A stretch of DNA of 64,000 nucleotides, from positions 62,001 to 126,000 of the forward strand of contig JBOHLG010000002.1 of NCBI GenBank assembly GCA_050729515.1. The letters run 5' to 3'. This document shows positions 17,563 to 25,644 of the stretch, piece by piece. Below the pieces are notes generated by a model. That model was not told the origin of the DNA and ran no database searches. It was given only the letters and a program-made list of their open reading frames with translations. Made by a program: the position numbers and the translations under genes. Numbering within the stretch: position 1 is the first letter of the stretch; each line of letters begins with the position of its first letter. The DNA is from Acaudatibacter sp050729515. Lineage in GTDB: Bacteria; Pseudomonadota; Alphaproteobacteria; Caulobacterales; Caulobacteraceae.

Positions 17563-17985
17563 CTAGTGCGCGAAGGCGGTGTTGAGGTCGGTCTGGATCT
17601 TGGTGAGGAGCGCGGAATCGAGCTTGGCCTGGGGATACGCGGAGATGTCCACCAGGGTCATCCCCTCGATGTCAGAAAGGCCCGGATAGGCGAGGAGCGG
17701 GGCGTAGTCCGCCGAGAGCACCGCCTTGGACTTGGGATTGGCGATGAGGTCCCCGATGGTGGTGGTCGCCACCGAGGGCGCGCCGGCGGCCGCGGGGACC
17801 GTGGAGGCGGCGGGAGCGGCGGTCGGGGCCGGCATTGCTGCGGCGGGCGGCGGGGCGGCGGTTGGCGCGGGAGCGGCGGCAGAAGGCGCAGCGGCGGGCG
17901 GCGGGGCGGCGGCCTGGGCGAGCACGGCGGAGGCGCCGGCAAGAGTGATGGCGAGGCCGGCGAGGCCGACTATAAGGGAGCGCAT
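17563..17985 (-). CDS. Secreted Ala/Pro-rich small protein
   Basis: A 140-aa protein with a clear signal peptide (MRSLIVGLAGLAITLAGASAVLAQA) followed by about 55 residues of Ala/Pro low-complexity sequence. The compact C-terminal domain of about 65 residues (TTTIGDLIANPKSKAVLSAD ... QTDLNTAFAH) may be a small helical domain. It is expected to be periplasmic or attached to the envelope, with the Ala/Pro region as a linker. I do not recognise the family. It sits on the opposite strand between gatA and gatB. Confidence 0.7.
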   Translation of the reverse strand: MRSLIVGLAGLAITLAGASAVLAQAAAPPPAAAPSAAAPAPTAAPPPAAAMPAPTAAPAASTVPAAAGAPSVATTTIGDLIANPKSKAVLSADYAPLLAYPGLSDIEGMTLVDISAYPQAKLDSALLTKIQTDLNTAFAH

Positions 17986-18087
17986 GAGAGGATCCTTGAG
18001 ACTTTGTGGGCGTCGCACCACAGTTGGGCGGAAACTTCGCCGCTTGTCCAGCGCCGCAAAGCCTCGTTCGACGAAGGGCCCCGCCCG

Positions 18088-19602
18088 GTGAGCGCGCCCG
18101 GAGCGAACCAGGGCGATCTCATCGAGGGGCGAACCGGCCCCTGGGAGGTGGTGCTCGGCCTGGAGGTCCACGCCCAGGTCGCCGCGAGGTCCAAGCTCTT
18201 CTCGGCCGCGCCGGTCGGCTTCGGCGCGGCGCCCAACAGCCAGGTGAGCCTCATCGACGCCGCGATGCCTGGCATGCTGCCGGTGATCAACCGCCATTGC
18301 GTCGCCCAGGCGATCCGCACCGGCCTGGGGCTCAAGGCCAAGATCAACCTGTGGAGCCGGTTCGATCGCAAGAACTACTTCTATCCTGATCTGCCTCAGG
18401 GATATCAGATCAGTCAGTACAAGGATCCCATCGTCGGCGAGGGTGAGGTCGAGGTCGAGCGCGACGGCGGAAAGACCTTCACGGTGCGGATCGAGCGGCT
18501 GCACCTGGAGCAGGACGCCGGAAAATCCATCCACGACGCCGAGCCGAACGCCACCCTGGTCGATCTCAACCGGGCCGGGACGGCGCTGATGGAGATCGTC
18601 TCCCATCCCGACATGCGCTCGGCGGCCGAGGCGAGCGCCTATGTGAAGAAGCTCCGCGGCCTGCTTCGGGCGCTCGGCACCTGCGACGGCGACCTCGAGA
18701 AGGGCAATCTGCGCGCCGACGTCAATGTCTCGGTGCGCCGGCCCGGCGAGCCCCTAGGGACCCGCTGCGAGATCAAGAACGTCAATTCCTACCGCTTCAT
18801 CCAGCAGGCGATCGAATACGAGGCGCGGCGGCAGATCGGGATCCTCGAGGAGGGGGGAAGGATCGAGCAGGAGACGCGCCTTTTCGATCCGGGCAAGGGC
18901 GAGACCCGCTCGATGCGGAGCAAGGAGGAGGCGCACGATTATCGCTATTTCCCCGATCCGGATCTGGAGCCCCTCATCCTCAACCAGGCCTGGGTGGAAG
19001 AGATCGCCGCCGACCTTCCCGAACTTCCCGACGCCAAGCGCGCGAGGTTCATGAGCCAGTACGGCCTTTCCCGCTACGACGCCGGCGTCCTCACCGCCGA
19101 GATGGAGCGGGCCGAGTATTTCGAACGCGCCGCAGCCGGCAGGGACGCCAAGCTCGTCGCCAACTGGCTGGCAAACGAACTCCTCGCCCGGCTCTCCAGG
19201 GACGATGTCGAGATCGATGAGAGCCCGATCGGCCCGGCGGACCTGGCTGGCCTGGTGGAGCTGATCGAGACCGGCGTCATCTCCACCAAGATCGCCCGCG
19301 AGGTGATGGACCGGATGTGGGCGGCCGAAGGATCGGCCGGAGAGATCGTCGAGCGCGAGGGGCTCGCCCAGATGAGCGACGCCGGCGAGTTGAAGGCGAT
19401 CATCGAAGCCCTCATCACCGCCAACCCCGGCCAGGCCGCGGCGGTCGCGCAAAGGCCCCAGGCGATCGGCTGGTTCGTCGGCCAGGTCATGCGCCAGACC
19501 GCAGGCAAGGCCAATCCCGGGGAGGTCAACGCCATCCTGCGCGCAAGGCTCCTCCCAAACGCGAGCCCAGAAGCCAGCCAAGACGCCACCAAGGAAGAGT
19601 GA
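18088..19602 (+). CDS. gatB: Asp-tRNA(Asn)/Glu-tRNA(Gln) amidotransferase subunit B
   Basis: A 504-aa tRNA-binding and kinase-like subunit of GatCAB. The start is a GTG at 18088 (VSAPGANQGDLIEGRTGPWE) preceded by GAAGGG 9 nt upstream; the frame is open further left but without family similarity. Hallmarks: VVLGLEVHAQ, SRFDRKNYFYPDLPQGYQIS, and VDLNRAGTALMEIVSHPDMR. The C-terminal YqeY-type tail ends in VNAILRARLLPNASP. It is followed after 1 nt by the glutathione transferase gene. Confidence 0.96.
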   Translation: MSAPGANQGDLIEGRTGPWEVVLGLEVHAQVAARSKLFSAAPVGFGAAPNSQVSLIDAAMPGMLPVINRHCVAQAIRTGLGLKAKINLWSRFDRKNYFYPDLPQGYQISQYKDPIVGEGEVEVERDGGKTFTVRIERLHLEQDAGKSIHDAEPNATLVDLNRAGTALMEIVSHPDMRSAAEASAYVKKLRGLLRALGTCDGDLEKGNLRADVNVSVRRPGEPLGTRCEIKNVNSYRFIQQAIEYEARRQIGILEEGGRIEQETRLFDPGKGETRSMRSKEEAHDYRYFPDPDLEPLILNQAWVEEIAADLPELPDAKRARFMSQYGLSRYDAGVLTAEMERAEYFERAAAGRDAKLVANWLANELLARLSRDDVEIDESPIGPADLAGLVELIETGVISTKIAREVMDRMWAAEGSAGEIVEREGLAQMSDAGELKAIIEALITANPGQAAAVAQRPQAIGWFVGQVMRQTAGKANPGEVNAILRARLLPNASPEASQDATKEE

Positions 19603-19603
19603 G

Positions 19604-20338
19604 ATGCCCGCCCCGATCGAGATCCACTTCTGGCCCACGCCCAACGGCCACAAGGTCACCATCGCCTGCGAGGAGATGGGCCTTGCCTACCTCATCAAGC
19701 CGGTGAACATCGGCGCCGGCGATCAGTTCAAGCCGGAGTTCCTGGCCATCTCGCCGAACAACCGCATGCCCGCCATCGTCGATCCGGAAGGCCCCGGCGG
19801 CGAGCCCATCGCGATCTTCGAATCCGGCGCCATCCTTCAGTACCTCGGCCGCAAGACCGGCCTCTTCTATCCCGCCGACGAGCGCCCTCGCGTGGAGGTC
19901 GATCAGTGGGTGCACTGGCAGATGGCCAACCTCGGACCCAACGCCGGCCAGAGGAACCACTTCCGCAACTATGCGCCGAGCTTCATCCTCGACCAGCGCG
20001 AGGTCGCCTATGGGGCGATCCGCTACACCGACGAGGTCCATCGCCTTTACGGCGTGCTCGACAAAAGGCTCGAGGGCCGCGAATACATCTGCGGCGAGTA
20101 TTCGATCGCCGACATGATGAGTTGGCCATGGATCGCCCCCCGCTCCAGTCCCGCCCTGGAGATGGAGGAGTTTCCCCATCTTTCCGCCTGGCAGGCGAGG
20201 GTGGCGGAAAGGGGCGCGGTGAAGCGCGCGCTCGAGAAGGCCAAGGACATCCGCGGCGGCGCCGCTCTGGCCGCAAGCGGGGCGGCGGCCGATCAGGCGC
20301 GCAGGGTGCTCTTCGGCCAAAGAGCGCGGAGGGCGTGA
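19604..20338 (+). CDS. Glutathione S-transferase, YfcG/YghU (Nu) type
   Basis: A 244-aa cytosolic glutathione transferase of the YfcG-like disulfide-bond oxidoreductase group. The thioredoxin-like N-terminal domain shows WPTPNGHKVTIACEE, the T-P-N-G glutathione/glutathione-disulfide site of this group, then ISPNNRMPAIVDPEG and FESGAILQYLGRKTGLF. The helical C-terminal domain includes WQMANLGPNAGQRNHF and YSIADMMSWPW. It begins 1 nt after gatB and is probably co-transcribed. These enzymes reduce small disulfides using glutathione; the physiological substrate is unknown. Confidence 0.9.
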   Translation: MPAPIEIHFWPTPNGHKVTIACEEMGLAYLIKPVNIGAGDQFKPEFLAISPNNRMPAIVDPEGPGGEPIAIFESGAILQYLGRKTGLFYPADERPRVEVDQWVHWQMANLGPNAGQRNHFRNYAPSFILDQREVAYGAIRYTDEVHRLYGVLDKRLEGREYICGEYSIADMMSWPWIAPRSSPALEMEEFPHLSAWQARVAERGAVKRALEKAKDIRGGAALAASGAAADQARRVLFGQRARRA

Positions 20339-20374
20339 AGCGGTCGCTCGGCGCGCGCCGGGGCTCGTCTGTAG

Positions 20375-20448
20375 ATGCTTAACCGTTGATAAGCATTTCT
20401 GAATAGGCAGGTAATATTTAGAAGAAACAGGCCTTAACCGTATCTTCA
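20375..20448. promoter_or_regulatory. Inverted repeat and TTAA-N7 (CtrA-like) motifs upstream of the Sel1 gene
   Basis: A perfect 7-bp inverted repeat (ATGCTTA 20375-20381, TAAGCAT 20390-20396) contains TTAACCGTTGATAAG (20379-20393). A second motif, TTAACCGTATCTTCA (20434-20448), fits TTAA-N7-TTAA with one mismatch. Both lie in the 190-bp gap before the small Sel1-like gene. CtrA binding is inferred only from the motif. Confidence 0.35.
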
Positions 20449-20528
20449 GGCAACATCGTCTTTTCTTCCAGCCGATTTGTAGGACCGGACCCGCATTGAA
20501 GGGATCCGGGGTTTGGGGAGGATGAAGA

Positions 20529-20801
20529 ATGTTGCATCAGACGCAGTTCGAAGCCGCGGCGCCGCCGCCCCTGCCGGCGATGGACGCCACCGGGGACGAG
20601 CTCTTCCGCCTGGGCTTGCTCTATTCGACCGGCCAGGGGGGCGCGCCGATGGATCTCGTTTCGGCCCACATGCTCTTCAACCTCGCCGCCCTGCGCGGCT
20701 CGGATGAGGCCAAGGCCTACCGCCGCGAGCTCTCGGCCGAGATGGACGCCGAGGAGATCGCCGAGGCGCAGCGGGCGGCGCGCGAGTGGCTGGCGAAGTG
20801 A
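20529..20801 (+). CDS. Small Sel1-repeat-like protein
   Basis: A 90-aa protein with a single Sel1/TPR-like unit: GDELFRLGLLYSTGQGG, then APMDLVSAHMLFNLAALRGS, then a charged helix ending EAQRAAREWLAK. Sel1 repeats mediate protein interactions. The start at 20529 is supported by GGGAGG 8 nt upstream. There is no signal peptide, so it is likely cytosolic. It converges on hfsD with only 6 bp between the stops. The partner is unknown. Confidence 0.75.
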   Translation: MLHQTQFEAAAPPPLPAMDATGDELFRLGLLYSTGQGGAPMDLVSAHMLFNLAALRGSDEAKAYRRELSAEMDAEEIAEAQRAAREWLAK

Positions 20802-20807
20802 GACGCC

Positions 20808-21536
20808 CTACTGCGAAGCCGAAACCAGGCCCTGGCCGCCGACCCCGTAGCTGAGGCCGAAGCTTCCCGGCAGAAGATCGCGGAAGTACTGCTGGACGAA
20901 GACGCCGAGGTTGGCGATCGTGGTCCTTGGCACATAGACGATATCGAACCGGCGAAGCGGCACGAGGTCCGCCCTCGGATCCCCCGAAACAGCGCGTTTC
21001 AGATCGACCATGCGGGCCATCGGCGCTCCGCCCGCCCCGCGGCGGATGATGACCACCTGAGTTTCCTTGGCGCCGGTCGAAAAGCCGCCGGCTTCGATGA
21101 TCGCGCGCAGCGCGTCCAAGTCGCCGCTGAACTCATAGACCCCCGGCTTTTGCACCTGGCCGGCGACGAAGACCTGGAGCGGCTGGGCCTGCTTGACCGA
21201 GACGCTCACTTCCGGATCGAGGAGCTGGCTCGAATAGGCCTCGTCGAGCGCTCGCTCGACCTCGACCACCGTGCGCTCGGCGGCCATCACCGGGGCGATC
21301 AGCGGCAGGCTGATTCGCCCGTCCGGGGCGACCTGGACCGACTGGTCGAGCTCCGGGGCGGTGGGGAAGGAAACCGCGATCTGATCGCCCGGATAGAACC
21401 GATAGGCGGGATCGTCATTGGTCCACTGGGCATAGCCGAGATTGGGGAAGGGCTGGGCCGCGCGCCGATGGGCCATGGCCGGGCCCGCGAGCATCAGCAG
21501 GCCGACAACAACCACCGCCAGAGCGCCTCGGAGCAT
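20808..21536 (-). CDS. hfsD: Polysaccharide export outer-membrane protein (HfsD/Wza-like)
   Basis: A 242-aa secreted protein of the polysaccharide biosynthesis/export family, expected to form or line the outer-membrane exit for an exopolysaccharide. It has a signal peptide (MLRGALAVVVVGLLMLAGPAMAH), a Poly_export domain (YRFYPGDQIAVSFPTAPELD ... VAPDGRISLPLI, about residues 45-105) and SLBB-like segments (QVFVAGQVQKPGVYEFSGDL, VPLRRFDIVYVP). No lipobox Cys is seen. It is divergent from the HfsA-like gene, and together with HfsB, HfsF and HfsE homologues in the next 6 kb it supports a holdfast-type locus. The hfs name is inference from this set. Confidence 0.8.
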   Translation of the reverse strand: MLRGALAVVVVGLLMLAGPAMAHRRAAQPFPNLGYAQWTNDDPAYRFYPGDQIAVSFPTAPELDQSVQVAPDGRISLPLIAPVMAAERTVVEVERALDEAYSSQLLDPEVSVSVKQAQPLQVFVAGQVQKPGVYEFSGDLDALRAIIEAGGFSTGAKETQVVIIRRGAGGAPMARMVDLKRAVSGDPRADLVPLRRFDIVYVPRTTIANLGVFVQQYFRDLLPGSFGLSYGVGGQGLVSASQ

Positions 21537-21560
21537 CTTCCAAGCCTCGCTTCAAAAGGG

Positions 21561-21575
21561 GTAAGCAAACGTTAA
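21561..21575 (-). promoter_or_regulatory. CtrA-like TTAA-N7-TTAC motif upstream of hfsD
   Basis: On the minus strand the bases read TTAACGTTTGCTTAC, one mismatch from TTAA-N7-TTAA, ending 24 nt before the hfsD start and inside the 94-bp hfsD/hfsA divergent region. CtrA control is plausible for a Caulobacterales holdfast-like locus, but only the motif supports it. Confidence 0.35.
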
Positions 21576-21630
21576 TCACGCCCTTCGATCTTGCGGAGGC
21601 GAAAGGCGAGGTCGGCATGAGTTCGCGCCC

Positions 21631-23133
21631 ATGAATACGCCAGGCGGCGAGCCGGCGGCGCTCGGCCTTGCTCCCGTCAGCCTTGCTCCGCCTGGGGAGC
21701 GGGTGAAGTACGCGCTCGAGGACGCCCCGGCGCTCCTCTGGCGCGAGCGGCGGCTGATGGCGGCGGTGTTCGCCGTCGTCTTCGCGCTCGGCGTCCTCAT
21801 CGCGCTCGCCATCCCCAAGCAGTATCCCGCCCATTCCAGCATCCTGGTGAGGCTAGGCCCGGAGTACGTCTATAACCCGCTCGCCGGCGACGCCGGGCGC
21901 GGAACGGTCCCCTCTCCCGGCCAGGTGCTTCAGTCGGAGACCGACATCCTCTCCAGCGACGCTCTCAAGGGCGAGGTCATCGACGAGCTCGGCTTTGGGC
22001 GGCTGCATCCCAAGGAGGCGGCGGCGTTTTCGGCCGCCGCGCCCCAGAAGAAGGCCAGGATGAAGGGCCAGGCGATCCTCGCCATGGGCCGCAGCCTCAA
22101 GATCGAGACCGCGCCGGATACGCCGGTCATCGGCGTGACCTATTCGGACTCCGACCCCGCTCGCGCCGCCCTGGTCCTCAACACGCTTCTGGACGACTAC
22201 CTCGTCTATCGGCGCAAGGTCCTGCTCGATCCCACCACCGCCGCGCTCGATGAGCAGCGGCGCATCACCCAGGACCGGCTCGACGCCGCCGACAAGGCCT
22301 ATCAGAACTTCCTCGCCGCCAATCGCCTGGGCGATTTCGAGACCGACAAGACCTCGCTCGGCCAGCTCCAGGCCCAGGTCGACCAGCAGCGCTACGCCGT
22401 CCAGGCCCAGCTCAACGAGCGCCAGGGGCGCCTGGCCGGGCTCAAGGCCGATCTCGAGGGGGTGCCGGCCGAGATCGGGCTTTACCGGGACCTCGACAAC
22501 ACCGCCAACGCCAAGCTCTCCGATCTGAAGGTGAAGCGCGACGGGCTCCTCGCCCGCTATCAGCCCAGCGCCGCGCCGGTGCGCGCGCTTAACGCCCAGA
22601 TCGCCGAGCTCCAGGCCGCCATCGCCTCGGGCCAGGTCCAGGGACCCGGCGCGCAGAGGCAGGGGGTCAATCCGGTCTATCAGACGCTGCGGACCGAGGA
22701 GCTGCAAATGTCCGCCGAAGCCGACGCGCTGAAGGCCAATCTCGCCGCCCTTGACCGCCAGTCGGTCGAGATCACCGACCGCAGCCTGCACCTTTCGGCG
22801 CTCGACCCCACCTACCAGGAGCTGGCGCGCCAGCGCGATGTGCTGCGCACCAACGTCAAGGACTTCACCGCCCGCGAGGATGAGAGCCGGGCGGCCCAGG
22901 AGATCAGCGCCCAGACCAACGACAATATCCGCATCGTCGAGCGGGCGAGCGTCCCCACCCAGGCTAAGAGCCTGCGGAAACCCATCCTCATCCTGGCCTT
23001 CCTCTTCGCGGCCTTTAGCGCCCTCTGCGCGGGCCTGCTGCGCCTCTACACCCGGCCGGGCCTTCCCACCGCCGCCTCGGCGGCGCGAACCCTCGAGTTG
23101 CCGGTCCTGGGAGCCGCCGCGCTCAAGGCTTGA
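21631..23133 (+). CDS. hfsA: Polysaccharide co-polymerase / chain-length protein (HfsA/Wzz-like)
   Basis: A 500-aa inner-membrane PCP protein controlling polysaccharide chain length and linking synthesis to export. TM1 (LMAAVFAVVFALGVLIALAIP, about residues 43-63) precedes a Wzz-type periplasmic domain (HSSILVRLGPEYVYNPLAGD). A long coiled-coil-like region of about 200 residues follows (QRRITQDRLDAADKAYQNFL, LRTEELQMSAEADALKANLA). TM2 (PILILAFLFAAFSALCAGLL) lies near residue 460 after the P-T-Q-A-K-S-L-R-K-P motif. There is no fused kinase domain; the partner kinase-like protein is the downstream hfsB. Confidence 0.85.
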   Translation: MNTPGGEPAALGLAPVSLAPPGERVKYALEDAPALLWRERRLMAAVFAVVFALGVLIALAIPKQYPAHSSILVRLGPEYVYNPLAGDAGRGTVPSPGQVLQSETDILSSDALKGEVIDELGFGRLHPKEAAAFSAAAPQKKARMKGQAILAMGRSLKIETAPDTPVIGVTYSDSDPARAALVLNTLLDDYLVYRRKVLLDPTTAALDEQRRITQDRLDAADKAYQNFLAANRLGDFETDKTSLGQLQAQVDQQRYAVQAQLNERQGRLAGLKADLEGVPAEIGLYRDLDNTANAKLSDLKVKRDGLLARYQPSAAPVRALNAQIAELQAAIASGQVQGPGAQRQGVNPVYQTLRTEELQMSAEADALKANLAALDRQSVEITDRSLHLSALDPTYQELARQRDVLRTNVKDFTAREDESRAAQEISAQTNDNIRIVERASVPTQAKSLRKPILILAFLFAAFSALCAGLLRLYTRPGLPTAASAARTLELPVLGAAALKA

Positions 23134-23149
23134 CGCGGCCCACACTTCC

Positions 23150-23373
23150 TTTTCCGCTCCCCCGGATCAGGTCCGGGGCCGGCGAAAGCCGGGGCCCAGG
23201 CAATACTCTCAGCAACAGCGTTCGCGTCGGGCTTTTTCCTGGGTCCCGGGTCTTCGGTCCTGCGGGCCTGCGCCCGGGATGAGCGGATTTAATTGAAGAC
23301 TCGGCCGCCCGGTGACGACGAATGGCCCTGATTCCCGGGTCTCGCGACCGGCGTTCGCCCGGGATGAGCGGAC
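23150..23373. repeat. Three-copy REP-like palindromic repeat cluster
   Basis: Three related GC-rich elements fill most of the 311-bp hfsA-hfsB gap. Copies 2 (23238-23287) and 3 (23332-23373) share TCCCGGGTCT and the 17-mer CGCCCGGGATGAGCGGA. Copy 1 (about 23154-23199) is an inverted relative containing the hairpins CCCGGA/TCCGGG and CCGGC-gaaa-GCCGG. The pattern resembles short interspersed repeats common in GC-rich alphaproteobacterial intergenic DNA. No gene is seen in this gap. Confidence 0.7.
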
Positions 23374-23444
23374 AGGAGAATCCCGGGGCGCCGGCGGATT
23401 CGAGAGCAATTCATCGATCATCCGGTTTGGGTTAGCCTCGCGCC

Positions 23445-24170
23445 ATGAGCGGCCTTGCCGATTCGCCGGTCGATCTGGACGCCGAAATGGGCGAGCTGTG
23501 GCGCTCGATGGGGGCCGCGCCGCCGGGTCGGGCGAAGGCGGTCCTCTTCGCCGCCGCGGCGGCCGGCGAGGGCGTCTCGACGATCGCCAGGGAGTTCGCG
23601 TTCTGGGCCGCGCGCCGGGCGAGCCGCCGGGTGTGGCTGGTGGACATGGACTTGGGCCTCTCGCCGCAGGCGTCGATCATCGCCGCCCAGAGCGCCCGTT
23701 ATGGCCCGCTCGGACCGCCCTCGGTCGCCTCGCCGAACGGGGCGGTGTTCTTCGCCGTCGAGCCGCCGCTGCGCCGGCCCGACGGAAGGCCGTGGCCGGA
23801 CAACCGCTATCTCGCCGCCCACGCCGTCGGCTCGCACGCCCTGTGGGTGACCAGCTTCCGCCGCGAGGCGCTTCGGGCCAACCAGTCGGTGCGTATCGCC
23901 CCGGCCGGGGAGTACTGGCAGGCCCTGCGCCGGCACGCCGATCTCGTGGTCGTCGACGCCCCGAGCCTCCAGCGTTCGGACGCGGCCGTCACTCAGGCCA
24001 GATTCATGGACGAGATCGTCCTTGTCGTCGCCGCCGACCAGGTGGACATCGCCGGGCCCGCGCGCCTGCGCGAGGCCCTGGAGGCGGCGGGCGGGCGGGT
24101 GAGCGGCCTCTTCCACAATCGCGAGGCGATCGAGGTCCCGAAGTTCCTCAGCGCGATCCGACGGAGGTAA
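23445..24170 (+). CDS. hfsB: BY-kinase-like P-loop protein with altered Walker A (HfsB-like)
   Basis: A 241-aa MinD/ParA-type P-loop protein related to the cytosolic tyrosine autokinase partner of polysaccharide co-polymerases. The expected Walker A G-E-G-K-S-T reads G-E-G-V-S-T at residues 41-46, so the phosphate-binding Lys is missing. The A' motif (VWLVDMDLGLSP) and Walker B region (DLVVVDAPSL) remain. There is no Tyr-rich C-terminal tail; it ends in PKFLSAIRRR. This suggests a regulatory or structural role rather than kinase activity. It follows hfsA after the repeat-filled gap and overlaps hfsF convergently by 23 bp. Confidence 0.75.
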   Translation: MSGLADSPVDLDAEMGELWRSMGAAPPGRAKAVLFAAAAAGEGVSTIAREFAFWAARRASRRVWLVDMDLGLSPQASIIAAQSARYGPLGPPSVASPNGAVFFAVEPPLRRPDGRPWPDNRYLAAHAVGSHALWVTSFRREALRANQSVRIAPAGEYWQALRRHADLVVVDAPSLQRSDAAVTQARFMDEIVLVVAADQVDIAGPARLREALEAAGGRVSGLFHNREAIEVPKFLSAIRRR

Positions 24171-25644
24171 GGCGCTCCAGGGCTGAGCGAGCTGGCGCGC
24201 GACGCGCCGTCGCCAGCCTGGCGAGGGCGAGGCTCCGCACGCCCAGGAGATCGAGGCCGAAGGCGGCGAGGGCGTAGACGCCCGCTCCGGTCGCGACATC
24301 GATCGCAACTTCGAGGATTCCGCCCGGGGCTGGGAGGGCGAGGACGGCGAGGGCCATCGCGAGGACCGCCGCGGCGGCCCTCGCCAGGGTCGCAAGGCAG
24401 AGGGGAAGGTGAAGCGCCCGGCGGCCAAGGATGAGGGAGGCGGCCGCGGCGACCGCGAAGCTGGCGGTCGTTCCCCACATGGCGCCTTGAAGCCCGAACC
24501 GCGGGATGAGGGCGAGGTTCAGGATCACGTTGGAGGCCGCGGCGATCGACATGCTGACGACGAGTAGGCCGGTGCGCCGGGCCAGCGTGAAGGCGAGATT
24601 GAGGTAGTAGCAGGTGAGGCCGGCGAGGAAGCCGGCGACCGCGATCCAGGCGGCGACCATGCCCGCCTCGGCGCTCAGCGAGGGTCCGATCATCACTGCC
24701 GCCAGGGGCCGGGCGACGAGCACCAGGCCGACCATGGCCGGAAGGCCGATGGCGATCATGGTCTCAGCCTGGCGCCGGGCGGCCTTCTCGAGCGCGGCTT
24801 CTCCCCCTCGCTCGAGGGCGGCGATCATGGCCGGCCCTCCGGCCATGGCGAGCCAGATGAAGATGGCGTCCATGGCCCGGCCGGCGAGGCTGGAGCCGGC
24901 GTGATAGGCGCCCACGGCGGTCTCGCCATCGAAGGCGGCGAGGAGGAAGCGGTCGGTCGTGGCCATCACCGCCGAAAGGACGAGGCCGGCGGCGACGGGC
25001 GCGCCGTAGGCGAAATAGGACCTCGCGCGCGTTGCGCCCGGCCGGGCCTTGCCGATGGCCGACATCTCGCCGGGGAGTGAGAAGACGAGCACGACGGCGG
25101 CGATCGCGCCCATGCCGCCGATGGCCCCCGAGGCCCTCGCCCCGGCGGCGATGAAGGTGAGGCCGAGGAGAAAGCCGCCGATGCTCTGAACGACGTCCAG
25201 GCGCACCGCGCCGGCCACCTCGCCGTCGGCGCGCCGTCGCTCCTGGACGAATTTCAGAAGGCTTCGCGTCAGGATGGCGAAGAGGCCAGCCGCCATGGCC
25301 CACTTGACCGGAGCGGCCGCGGGCCAGAGCGCGATGGCCGCTCCTCCGACAAGGGCGAAGGCCGAAGCGATGGCGAACCACATCCGATAGAGCGTCGCCA
25401 GATGTTCGCCGAGCTCGCCCTCTTCGCGGGCGCGCACCTGGAAGCGGGCCATGGCGGCCTCCATCCAGGTGAAGAAGAGGGTGTGGCCGAGGCTCATGGC
25501 CGAGAACGCCAGCGCGTAGTCCCCGTAGTCGCGGGGGGAAAGAACGCGGGTGAAAAGGGCGATCGTGCAAAGCCCGATCACCGCCTGGACGGCGTTGGAG
25601 GGCAGGTAGCCGACAAGGCCGCGGCGGAACATCCCGGCCTTCAT
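24148..25644 (-). CDS. hfsF: Polysaccharide flippase (Wzx/MATE-like, HfsF-like)
   Basis: A 498-aa membrane protein with about 12-14 hydrophobic helices, of the polysaccharide biosynthesis/MOP exporter group that flips lipid-linked oligosaccharide to the periplasm. The N-terminus (GLVGYLPSNAVQAVIGLCTI, FTRVLSPRDYGDYALAFSAM) is characteristic, with a typical helix pair near residue 335 (MVAAWIAVAGFLAGLTCYYL). The start overlaps the hfsE stop as ATGA, giving an hfsE-hfsF operon, the gene order known from Caulobacter holdfast synthesis. Confidence 0.85.
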   Translation of the reverse strand: MKAGMFRRGLVGYLPSNAVQAVIGLCTIALFTRVLSPRDYGDYALAFSAMSLGHTLFFTWMEAAMARFQVRAREEGELGEHLATLYRMWFAIASAFALVGGAAIALWPAAAPVKWAMAAGLFAILTRSLLKFVQERRRADGEVAGAVRLDVVQSIGGFLLGLTFIAAGARASGAIGGMGAIAAVVLVFSLPGEMSAIGKARPGATRARSYFAYGAPVAAGLVLSAVMATTDRFLLAAFDGETAVGAYHAGSSLAGRAMDAIFIWLAMAGGPAMIAALERGGEAALEKAARRQAETMIAIGLPAMVGLVLVARPLAAVMIGPSLSAEAGMVAAWIAVAGFLAGLTCYYLNLAFTLARRTGLLVVSMSIAAASNVILNLALIPRFGLQGAMWGTTASFAVAAAASLILGRRALHLPLCLATLARAAAAVLAMALAVLALPAPGGILEVAIDVATGAGVYALAAFGLDLLGVRSLALARLATARRAPARSALERLTSVGSR

